Origin: Planctomycetota bacterium
GTDB lineage: Bacteria; Planctomycetota; UBA1135; UBA2386
Assembly: GCA_016716265.1 (NCBI GenBank)
Contig: JADJWQ010000002.1
Span: 395,001 to 459,000, forward strand
Direction: 5' to 3'
Length of the DNA stretch: 64,000 bases
The notes below the pieces were generated by a model. The model saw nothing but the letters and a program-made list of their open reading frames with translations, was not told the DNA's origin and did no database searches. This document shows positions 1 to 8,858 of the stretch, piece by piece (position 1 is the first letter of the stretch; every line of letters starts with the position of its first letter). The translations under genes were made by a program, and so were the position numbers.

Positions 1-102
1 CCCGGCGAGGTCACGACGGTCGCGCCCGCTCCCGCCCGGCCGCCCGGCAGCGCGGTCTTCCAAGTCGGCGGCGAGCGGACGATCATCGACCCGCCGCGCT
101 GA
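1..102 (+). CDS. C-terminal end of an unidentified protein (partial)
   Basis: An open frame enters from the left edge and stops at TGA 100-102, giving the last 33 residues. They are Pro/Ala-rich at first (APAPARPPG) and end in GGERTIIDPPR. The proline-rich linker followed by a short ordered end could belong to an exported or membrane-anchored protein, but no family can be recognised from this fragment. It lies 23 bases upstream of the fructose-1,6-bisphosphatase start on the same strand, so the two could be co-transcribed. Confidence 0.5.
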   Translation, partial: PGEVTTVAPAPARPPGSAVFQVGGERTIIDPPR

Positions 103-125
103 GCGCGCGGCGCGCGCCGACCACG

Positions 126-1136
126 ATGGCGAAGTACCTCTCGCACCCGACCCTCGCCGATCAGTTCTTCCGCGACCAGGGTTCGGCGCGCGGCTCGGGC
201 GAGCTGTCGACGATCCTCAATCGCGTGACGCTCGCCGGGCGCATGATCGCCAATGCGGTGCTGCGCGCCGGCCTCGAGGGCAAGCTGGGGCGGACCGGCG
301 ACGTCAACGTGCAGGGCGAGGAGGTCAAGAAGCTCGACGCGATCAGCAACGAGATCTTCGAGGAGGTGTTCGACGGGATCCCGGTGGTCGCCGGGCTCGC
401 CTCCGAGGAGCGCGAGGAGGTGCACGTCTACGCGCGCGACGCGACGCGGGGCAAATACGTGCTGCTGCACGACCCGCTCGACGGCTCGGGCAACCTCGAC
501 GTCAACGGCTCGGTCGGCACGATCTTCAGCATCTACCGCCGCCTCGATCCCGAGCAGCCGGCGACGCTCGCCGACTTCCTGCGCCGCGGCAGCGAGCAGG
601 TGGCGGCGGGCTACCTGCTGTACGGGCCGGCGACGCTGTTCGTCTACACCTGCGGCGGGCCCGTGCACGGCTTCACGCTCGACCGCTCGGTCGGCGCGTT
701 CTTCCTGACCCACCCGCAGATCCAGATCCCGTCCGGCGGTGGCACCTACGCCGTCAACGAGGCGAACGAGCGGCTGTGGGACGAGCGGACCCGTGCCGTG
801 GTGCGCACGTTCCGCGAGGGGCGGACCGTCTGCGGCCGCCGCGGAGCGCGCTACGTCGGCGCGCTCGTCGCCGACTTCCATCGCACGCTGATGCAGGGTG
901 GCATCTACATGTACCCCGGCGAGGTGGAGCGCCCGGCCGGCAAGCTCCGGCTGCTCTACGAGGCCGCGCCGCTGGCGCTGATCGCCCGGCAGGCGGGCGG
1001 CCACGCGTCGGACGGGAGTCGCGCGATCCTCGACGTCGCGGCGACCTCGCTGCACCAGCGCACGCCGCTGTTCCTCGGTGCGCGCGCGGATGTCGCGGAG
1101 GCCGAGCGCCTGCTCTGGGCGGAGCGTCCCGACTGA
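126..1136 (+). CDS. fbp: Fructose-1,6-bisphosphatase, class I
   Basis: Hydrolyses fructose 1,6-bisphosphate to fructose 6-phosphate in the cytoplasm, the committed step of gluconeogenesis. At 336 residues it has the usual class I length. The metal-binding signature DPLDGSGNLDVN begins at residue 116. Further conserved blocks are the region around YVGALVADFHRTLMQGGIYMYP and the substrate-binding GKLRLLYEAAPLALIA near the C-terminus. No Shine-Dalgarno sequence is evident before ATG 126, but the N-terminal residues fit the family, with the first conserved helix soon after. The gene sits apart from other glycolytic genes; a transketolase lies 26 kb away on the other strand. Confidence 0.95.
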   Translation: MAKYLSHPTLADQFFRDQGSARGSGELSTILNRVTLAGRMIANAVLRAGLEGKLGRTGDVNVQGEEVKKLDAISNEIFEEVFDGIPVVAGLASEEREEVHVYARDATRGKYVLLHDPLDGSGNLDVNGSVGTIFSIYRRLDPEQPATLADFLRRGSEQVAAGYLLYGPATLFVYTCGGPVHGFTLDRSVGAFFLTHPQIQIPSGGGTYAVNEANERLWDERTRAVVRTFREGRTVCGRRGARYVGALVADFHRTLMQGGIYMYPGEVERPAGKLRLLYEAAPLALIARQAGGHASDGSRAILDVAATSLHQRTPLFLGARADVAEAERLLWAERPD

Positions 1137-1200
1137 CGGTGCGCGGCGCGCGCCCGTTCGGCGCAGCGAAGGGGGGGTGCGGGCCGCGGGGTGCCTGTGC

Positions 1201-1206
1201 TAGGCT
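1201..1206 (+). promoter_or_regulatory. -10-like hexamer TAGGCT
   Basis: TAGGCT in a GC-rich gap (1137-1330) fits the TANNNT pattern that recurs before genes in this window. It lies 125 bases before the metalloprotease ATG. No good -35 box is visible. Nothing else was found in this gap. Confidence 0.3.
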
Positions 1207-1330
1207 CCCGCGCTTCCCACGGGCGATCCGACGGAACCTCGGCGGCCCGCCGACCGTCGATCCCCGAGGGGCCAGTCGGGTGCGTGTTCCTGTCCCGCGC
1301 ACGCGGCTCCTCCCTGCACCCCGACCGCCG

Positions 1331-3064
1331 ATGCGAACCCCTCTCCGTTCGTTCGTGGTGGCCGTCGCCGGCGTTCTCGCCGCCACGGTCGCCCTCGCGC
1401 CCGCCCTCCAGGCCCAGCAGCCCCCGGTCGTCACGCTGGCGCCGGGCTGGGTGCTGCAGGCCTTCGACGCCACCGCCGGCACGCTGCAGGACCTGAGCCT
1501 GCCCGCGCTGCGGCGGCAGTTCACCTTCGAGGTCGTCCTCGGCGGGCAGGTGGTCGAGATCCTGCTCGAGCCGAACGACGTGCGCTCGCCCGACTTCCAG
1601 CTGCTCGTCGACGACGGCACCAAGCTGACGCAGATCGCGACGCCGCCGTCGATCACCTGGCGCGGACTCGCGACCGCCTACCCGAACAGCGTGGTCGCCG
1701 CCGCGATCGACGGCGGGTCGATGCACGCGGTCGTGTCGCTCGGCGACGGCTCCCCGATGTGGGGCATCGACGGCCTCGAGCGGATCGACCCGCAGCAGCC
1801 GCGCACCCGCCACTTCGTCTACGCCAGCGACCAGACCCTGCAGCTCGGCCAGTGCGGCACCGACACGACGGGACACCAGCACCAGGTGCCCGGGCCCGCG
1901 CCGGAGGCGCGCAAGGTCGCCGAGATCGCGTTCGACTGCGACCTCGAGTACTACCAGCGCTTCGGCTCGTCGACGACCGCGGTGCAGAACAACGTGACCG
2001 CGATCCTCAATGGGATGGACGCGATCTACCGGCGCGACGTCGACATCGAATACACGGTCACCGCGGTCATCGTGCGCACGGCGCGGACCTACTCCAGCAC
2101 CGACATGAGCTCGCTGCTGTCCGAGTTCGCGAACTACTGGGCGCAGAACCAGGGCAGCATCCGCCGCGACCTCGCGCACCTGTTCACCGGCAAGTTCAGC
2201 TTCTCCGGCGTCATCGGCATCGCCTACCTCGGCGTCGTGTGCACGAACGCGTCGTACGGCGTCGAGAAGGCCTACAGCAGCTCGACCACGACCAACGTCG
2301 GGCTCGTCTGCCACGAGGTGGGCCACAACTGGAACGCCGGCCACTGCGACAGCTCGAGCCCGTGCAACATCATGTGCGCGGGGCTCGGTGGCTGCAGCCG
2401 GAACATCACGTCGTTCGCGCCAGTGTCGATCAGCTCGATCGTCGCGTTCAAGAACACGCGTACGTGTCTGTCGAATCCGGTCGTGCGGCCGACGCTGACC
2501 TCGCTGTCGCCGACGACCGTGCCGGTGTTCCCGTTCCAGCAGCTCACGCTGAACGGCAGCGGATTCACGGGTGCGACGTCGGTGACCGTCGGCTTCGTCC
2601 GCACCAACGTGTTCCAGATCGTCAACGACACGCAGATCCGCCTGGTGCCGCCGGTGCCGCTGGTGCTGGGGGCGCAGAGCGTGTTCGTCGACAACGCGGC
2701 GGGGTCGAGCAACGGCCTGCCGCTGACCTACACGGCAGCGGCCCCGACGCACACGTCGCCCGCGTTCGCGACGTCGAACATCCAGATGCCGTTCGACCTC
2801 GCCGGCGATCCGAACGACAGCTGGATCCTGCTGTGCGCGTTCAACGACAGCAGGACGTTCCCGTTCGCCGGGGCGCAGGTGCTGCTGAACAACTTCACGC
2901 TGGCCGCGGGCACGCTGAGCTCGGTCGGCTACCGGAACTACCAGTTCCAGGTGCCGGCGCTGCCGCTCACCGGGCTGCTGCTCTACACGCAGGCCGTGAT
3001 GGTCGACGACGTCAGCGGGCAGTTGGACGCGATCACGTCGGTGCGGCAGACGCTGTTCTTCTGA
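1331..3064 (+). CDS. Secreted metzincin-type metalloprotease with IPT/TIG domain
   Basis: A predicted extracellular zinc endopeptidase of 577 residues. The start at ATG 1331 is chosen because it opens directly onto a signal peptide: charged MRTPLR, a hydrophobic Ala/Val/Leu stretch, then an AQA-type cleavage site near residue 28. The catalytic motif HEVGHNWNAGHC starts at residue 328 and matches the metzincin HExxHxxGxxH zinc site. It is followed by a Cys-rich segment and a Met-turn (CNIMCAG), as in reprolysin-like M12B enzymes. Residues ~375-470 look like an IPT/TIG immunoglobulin-like domain (SLSPTTVP...GSGFTGAT). A C-terminal beta-rich module follows. It converges with the dioxygenase gene, 35 bases apart. 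Confidence 0.85.
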   Translation: MRTPLRSFVVAVAGVLAATVALAPALQAQQPPVVTLAPGWVLQAFDATAGTLQDLSLPALRRQFTFEVVLGGQVVEILLEPNDVRSPDFQLLVDDGTKLTQIATPPSITWRGLATAYPNSVVAAAIDGGSMHAVVSLGDGSPMWGIDGLERIDPQQPRTRHFVYASDQTLQLGQCGTDTTGHQHQVPGPAPEARKVAEIAFDCDLEYYQRFGSSTTAVQNNVTAILNGMDAIYRRDVDIEYTVTAVIVRTARTYSSTDMSSLLSEFANYWAQNQGSIRRDLAHLFTGKFSFSGVIGIAYLGVVCTNASYGVEKAYSSSTTTNVGLVCHEVGHNWNAGHCDSSSPCNIMCAGLGGCSRNITSFAPVSISSIVAFKNTRTCLSNPVVRPTLTSLSPTTVPVFPFQQLTLNGSGFTGATSVTVGFVRTNVFQIVNDTQIRLVPPVPLVLGAQSVFVDNAAGSSNGLPLTYTAAAPTHTSPAFATSNIQMPFDLAGDPNDSWILLCAFNDSRTFPFAGAQVLLNNFTLAAGTLSSVGYRNYQFQVPALPLTGLLLYTQAVMVDDVSGQLDAITSVRQTLFF

Positions 3065-3099
3065 TCCGTCGATCGTCCTGATCGGGCGGCTCGCCGGCG

Positions 3100-4221
<1,122 letters not shown>

Positions 4222-4295
4222 GGCCTGGTCGGGCCCGGCAGGCCCGCTGCGTCAGCATGCCGCGCGGGCGCCGGCCGCGGAAGCGTGGCCCGTCG

Positions 4296-6590
4296 TCAGC
4301 GGCCGCCGAAGCGAGCCTCGACGGCATTCGACAACACGAGCCCGGCGGAGTTCGCACCCGGCATCGCCGCGAGCCCCTGTGCCCGCAGCGACGCGCCGAG
4401 CAGCGCGGGCAGATTCGGCACCGGCAGGCCGAGGCGGCGGGCGGTCGCGGAGCCGGCGAGGCCGGCGACGGCCTCGACGGACGTCGCGAGGCGGCAGCCC
4501 GGCATGCCGAGGCCGCCGAGGTCGAGCGGGAGCGCTGCGCCGTTCCAGGTGGTTCGCGACAGTCCGAGCTGCAGCCACGCACCCTGGCCGGGGGCGAGGC
4601 CGGCGAGCTCCAACTCGAGTGTCCCGCCGAGCCAGGGCAGCCCGCGGTACGGCACCGACGCGAGTCCGGGCGCGGCGCCGCCGGGCGGCGCGCAGCCCGG
4701 CGCGTAGTCGACGACCGACGCAGGCCGGAGCGGTGCGAGGGACCAGGTGTCGCCGAGCGGCGTGAGGGCCGCGTCCTCGCCGCCGAACAGCACGAACCGC
4801 CGGGCGTTCGTGTCGTACTCGAACACGTGCTCCTCACGGGCCGGAGGGGCGGGCGTCGGTGTGCGATTCGACCACGTGACCCCGTCGTAGTCCCACACGT
4901 CCCCGAGCGTCGCGACGTCGCCGTCGCCGCCGTACAGCGTGACCACGCCGCGCGCGTCGTCGAACGCGAGACGATCATGGTAGCGAGCCGGCGGCGATGT
5001 CGCCGGACTGCGCGCGGTCCAGTCGATGCCGTCGTATTCCCAGGTGTCGGCGAGCCGGCCGGACGCGCCATAGCCACCGAACAGGACCACGACCTGGCGA
5101 CGCGCGTCCCAGACCATCGCCGAACCGAAGCGAGCCGGCGGACTCCGCGGCGTGCTGATCCGGGACCAGCGGACGCCGTCGTACTCCCATGTGTCATTGC
5201 CGAGGCCGGGATTGGTGTGCCCGCCGAACAGCACGACGCGACCGCGGCCGGCATCGAACGTCATCGCGTGCGCGTAGCGTGCGCCGGGATTGCCTGGCGT
5301 CGCCACCGAGCGCCATGCCGCGCCGTCCCACTCCCAGGTGTCGGACCACCATTGGCCGATGTTGCTGTTGCCGCCATACAGCACGGCACGCGATCGGGTG
5401 CGGTCGAAGGCCATCGCCGAGCCCCAGCGCACCGGCGGTGCGCTCGGCGTCGCGATCGGGTTCCAGGCGAGCCCGTCGAACGTCCACGTGTCGCCGAGGA
5501 AGTTGCCGTCGTAGCCGCCGAACAGCACCAGGAGCCCGCGGACGGGATCCCAGGTGCTCGCGGCGCGGCCGCGTGGAGCCGGCACGGTCGCGGTGGCGGG
5601 CTGGCGCCACGCGCTGCCGTTCCAGGTCCATGTCTCGGCGTGGATCCGGAAGAACGACGACCCGCCGAACAGCACGGTGACGCCGTGGGTGAGGTCGAAC
5701 GCGAGCGCGCACGAGTAGACGGCCGGCCCGGTCCCGACCGACCGCCACGCGGAGCCATCCCACTCCCAGGTGTCGCCGAGCGGAATCCACCCGGGCGCCG
5801 CGCCCCCTTGCAGCACGACGCGACCGCGCGACAGATCGGTCGCGAGCGCGTGATGGCTGCGGGCGGGGGGCGCGAGGGAGGGGGTGAGCTGGGTCCAGCC
5901 GACGCCGTCGAAGCGCCACGTCTCGCCCGGGCCGGCGAGACCGCCGAACAGGAGCACGCCGCCGCCGGCCACGTCGTAGCTCATCGCGAGCGCCGCGCGA
6001 GGAGCGGGAGCGGGTGCGCCGACCGCCCGCTGCGTCCACGTCGAGCCGTCCCACTCCCAGGTGTCACCGAGCGGGATGCCGGCGCGGTCGCCGCCGAACA
6101 ACACGACGCGCCCACGCGCGAGGTCGCAGGCGAGGGCGTGGCCGTGCCGGCCGGGTGGGCTCTGGGCCGGCAGCAGCTGTTGCCACCCGGTGCCGTCCCA
6201 GGCCCAGGTCTCCGCGGAGTCGCCGCCGAACGCGTCCTCGCCGCCGAACAGCAGCACCGTGCCGCGCACCGGGTCGAAGGCCATCGCATGGTCGCGGCGC
6301 GCGCCCGGTGCGCGCGCGGGCGTCGCGCGATTCCAGCCGGTGCCGTCCCACACGAAGGTGTCGGCGCTGCGGCCGCCGGTGGCGTCGTCACCGCCGAACG
6401 AGACGAGCCCGCCGCGGGTGAGGTCGGCGGCGAGTGCGTGGCCGTAGCGCGCCGGTGGGCCGGCGCGCTGTGCGGAGGTCCAGGCGAGCTGGGCCGTCGC
6501 GGGGGCGCACAGTGTGGCGAGCAGCCCCGGCGCAGCGGCGCGCAGACACGCGGTGACGATCGGGTGGGCGTGGATCGCGCGTCGAGTCAT
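4296..6590 (-). CDS. Secreted Kelch-repeat protein with Planctomycetes-type C-terminal module
   Basis: A 764-residue exported protein. After a signal peptide ending near ATAQ (residues ~1-34), about 12 Kelch-like repeats can be counted. Each has a ...VLFGG... strand followed by a DTWEWDG-type motif (SADTFVWDG, SAETWAWDG, LGDTWEWDG, and so on to LGDTWSLAP). Twelve repeats suggest two six-bladed propellers or one large array. The last ~130 residues form a separate Gly/Leu/Pro-rich module with conserved Cys (DYAPGCAPPGG, LGMPGCRLATS). I associate this kind of tail with extracellular proteins of Planctomycetota. A binding or cell-surface role is inferred; no catalytic motif is seen. Confidence 0.8.
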   Translation of the reverse strand: MTRRAIHAHPIVTACLRAAAPGLLATLCAPATAQLAWTSAQRAGPPARYGHALAADLTRGGLVSFGGDDATGGRSADTFVWDGTGWNRATPARAPGARRDHAMAFDPVRGTVLLFGGEDAFGGDSAETWAWDGTGWQQLLPAQSPPGRHGHALACDLARGRVVLFGGDRAGIPLGDTWEWDGSTWTQRAVGAPAPAPRAALAMSYDVAGGGVLLFGGLAGPGETWRFDGVGWTQLTPSLAPPARSHHALATDLSRGRVVLQGGAAPGWIPLGDTWEWDGSAWRSVGTGPAVYSCALAFDLTHGVTVLFGGSSFFRIHAETWTWNGSAWRQPATATVPAPRGRAASTWDPVRGLLVLFGGYDGNFLGDTWTFDGLAWNPIATPSAPPVRWGSAMAFDRTRSRAVLYGGNSNIGQWWSDTWEWDGAAWRSVATPGNPGARYAHAMTFDAGRGRVVLFGGHTNPGLGNDTWEYDGVRWSRISTPRSPPARFGSAMVWDARRQVVVLFGGYGASGRLADTWEYDGIDWTARSPATSPPARYHDRLAFDDARGVVTLYGGDGDVATLGDVWDYDGVTWSNRTPTPAPPAREEHVFEYDTNARRFVLFGGEDAALTPLGDTWSLAPLRPASVVDYAPGCAPPGGAAPGLASVPYRGLPWLGGTLELELAGLAPGQGAWLQLGLSRTTWNGAALPLDLGGLGMPGCRLATSVEAVAGLAGSATARRLGLPVPNLPALLGASLRAQGLAAMPGANSAGLVLSNAVEARFGGR

Positions 6591-6702
6591 GGTCGTGCGC
6601 GCCAGGAACGTCCGTGCCGAGCCGGTGGCAGCCCGCTCGCGTCCGCGTTCCGCACGGTGCGTGCGCGGAACGCGGATGCCGGCGGCGGACCGGCCGCGGG
6701 CG

Positions 6703-8766
6703 TCAGCGACCGCCGGGCTGCACCGGCGGCGCGATCGGCGCGTTGGTCTGGATCTGGAAGTGCAGCTCGTACTGCTCCTGACCCGGGCCGACCTGGAACT
6801 CGCGTCGGGTGCGCTGGTAGTCGAGCACCATGTTGAAGATCTCGGTCGGCGCGCCCTGGCGGCCGGCCTGACCGGTGTAGCGGCCCGGCGGCAGGCGCTT
6901 CTGCAGCACGAACTCGCCGTTCTCGTTGGTGACCGCCGTGTCGGTGAACGACGTCGTCGGCCGGTCCGGATCCGGCACCGAGCTGACCGTGACCTTCACC
7001 TGCGCGGCGGGCGCGCCGTCGACGAGGACGGTGCCGTAGACCAGCGTGCCGCGCTGCAGGTAGATGGTGCCGATGTCGGTGTCGGCGCCCTCCTGCACGA
7101 CGATGCCACGGTGCGCCTGCGCATAGTGGTCGGCGTGGGAGAACTGCAGCTGGTAGGTACCCGGGTAGAGCCGCTCGAGCCGGAAGCGTCCGTCGGCGCC
7201 GGTGCGCTGCTCGGCCTTGGTGATCTCGAACGGGATCAGCGGCGCGAACATGTCCGACAGCGCGTTGTCCTCGAACGCGTTGGGCTGTGTCTTGACGAGG
7301 ACGTCCGGCAGCGGCTGCCCGTTCGCTGCCAGCACGACGCCGGTGATCGAGCCGCCCTCACCGAGGCGCACGACGACCTCCGGAGCCGGTTCGCCGACGC
7401 GCAGGTCGATCGGCTCGGAGAAGTTCTTGGAGAAGCCCGGGCCGGCATTGATCTCGAGCTTGTAGTTGCCCGGATTGAGGCCGCTGAGCGTGTAGTAGCC
7501 GTCGCGGTCGAGATCGCGCTCCCGCACGCGGATCCGCGGGATCTGCGGCAGGTTGCCGATCGACTGCTGGGTGGCTACCCAGTTCTTCACGTCGATCGCG
7601 AAGTTCGTGATGCGGCGGTTGTTCGACGCGACGACCATGACGCGGACCGAGCACTGCGTCTCCATGACGATGTGCTCGTCCTCGGTGCCGGCGAGCACCG
7701 CGTCCGCCTTGGCGGGCACGTAGCCCAGCGCCGTGACGTTGAGCTGGAACGGGCTGTCGACGAGGCCGATCAGCTCGAACCGTCCGTCGGTCCCGGTCCG
7801 CGCCTGCACGGACAGCGGTGACTTCGAGGAGATCGCGTGTGCGTCGACGACGGCACCCGCGATCGGATTGCCCTCGCCGTCGGTGACCACGCCGCCGATC
7901 GACTTGCCGGGCGGGAGCTCGAAGTCGAAGCGGTTCTCGACGTCCGCCTTGATGTTGACGCTGGTCAGCTCGACCTGGGCGTAGCCGGGCGCGACGGCCG
8001 TCAGCGCGCAGATGCCGACCGACGCGTTGTCGAAGCGGTAGTTGCCGGCCACGTCCGTGCGCACCTCGACGCCGCGCTCCCGACCGGGCGTCGGCGAGTT
8101 GGTCAGCTGGTAGGTCTGCGGCTTCAGGAACACCGACGCATCGGCGACCGGCATGCCCGTCTCGGCCTGCGTGACCCGCCCGAGCACGGTGAGCCCGCGG
8201 CGCATCTCGATGTCGCCGGCGTCCCACCAGCGGCCTTCGAACAGCGTCAGGTTCGGGCGCAGCACGTCGGCGTGGTACGGGCTGACCGCGCGCAGCTCGA
8301 ACACGCGGCCCGGCGGGATCGACTCGATGCCGAGGCGGAAGACGCCGTTCTCGTCGCTGGTGCCCGACGCCAGCGGCGGCTTCTCGATGCCGCGCTGCAT
8401 GTCGATCAGGTTCGCGAAGATGTTGGCGCCCTGGCCCTCGAACAGGAACACCTCGGCGCCGACGACCGGCGCGCGCAGGTCGTCCACGAGCCGGCCCTCG
8501 ATGCCCTGCTGGAAATCGGTTCCGGTGCTCTGGACGACCTCGCGGCGTGGCGGCGGGAGCGGCGCGCGCGGCGTCGTGGCTTCGGCGACTTCGGTCGTGC
8601 GGCGCTCACCGGCCTGCGGACCGGCCGGCTCATTCAGCTGTGCAGGCTGTTCGTTGCCGATCGGCGCCGGGTCGCTCCTGGCGTTGTCATCGAACACGAA
8701 GAACCACGCGCCGACTGCTGCGACCAGCAGCACGAGCGCGAGCACCAGGGTGTTGGCGGCTTTCAT
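6703..8766 (-). CDS. Membrane-anchored carboxypeptidase-regulatory-like domain protein (paralogue 3)
   Basis: A 687-residue protein. The start at ATG 8766 opens onto a single hydrophobic anchor (TLVLALVLLVAAVGAWFFVF, residues ~5-24) and a low-complexity Pro/Ala/Glu linker. It then carries a series of about five carboxypeptidase-regulatory-like (transthyretin-fold) domains. Their repeated cues are GxVxDxxGxPIxGAxV followed by TGxDGRFxLxGLxPGxYxLxV (GGVVTDGEGNPIAGAVVDA, ARTGTDGRFELIGL, AEQRTGADGRFRLERL). These domains usually act in protein or glycan contacts at the cell surface, not in catalysis. It is closely related in layout to the two genes upstream, from which it is separated by a 92-base gap containing short repeats. 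Confidence 0.75.
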   Translation of the reverse strand: MKAANTLVLALVLLVAAVGAWFFVFDDNARSDPAPIGNEQPAQLNEPAGPQAGERRTTEVAEATTPRAPLPPPRREVVQSTGTDFQQGIEGRLVDDLRAPVVGAEVFLFEGQGANIFANLIDMQRGIEKPPLASGTSDENGVFRLGIESIPPGRVFELRAVSPYHADVLRPNLTLFEGRWWDAGDIEMRRGLTVLGRVTQAETGMPVADASVFLKPQTYQLTNSPTPGRERGVEVRTDVAGNYRFDNASVGICALTAVAPGYAQVELTSVNIKADVENRFDFELPPGKSIGGVVTDGEGNPIAGAVVDAHAISSKSPLSVQARTGTDGRFELIGLVDSPFQLNVTALGYVPAKADAVLAGTEDEHIVMETQCSVRVMVVASNNRRITNFAIDVKNWVATQQSIGNLPQIPRIRVRERDLDRDGYYTLSGLNPGNYKLEINAGPGFSKNFSEPIDLRVGEPAPEVVVRLGEGGSITGVVLAANGQPLPDVLVKTQPNAFEDNALSDMFAPLIPFEITKAEQRTGADGRFRLERLYPGTYQLQFSHADHYAQAHRGIVVQEGADTDIGTIYLQRGTLVYGTVLVDGAPAAQVKVTVSSVPDPDRPTTSFTDTAVTNENGEFVLQKRLPPGRYTGQAGRQGAPTEIFNMVLDYQRTRREFQVGPGQEQYELHFQIQTNAPIAPPVQPGGR

Positions 8767-8770
8767 CGGG

Positions 8771-8821
8771 GACTCGGGGCGGGGACTCGGATCGGTGACT
8801 CGGCAGAGGTGGCAGACTCGG
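8771..8821 (-). repeat. Short direct repeats GACTCGG (four copies) in a 5' leader
   Basis: GACTCGG occurs perfectly at 8771, 8784, 8797 and 8815, the first three with an exact 13-base period. On the coding (minus) strand these read CCGAGTC and lie directly before the ATG at 8766, inside the 92-base gap between two paralogues. They could be an operator, a leader-RNA element or slippage-derived repeats; nothing in the sequence decides. Confidence 0.6.
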
Positions 8822-8858
8822 CGGACTTGGACGGGTGCTCGACGTGGATTCGTCCCGG

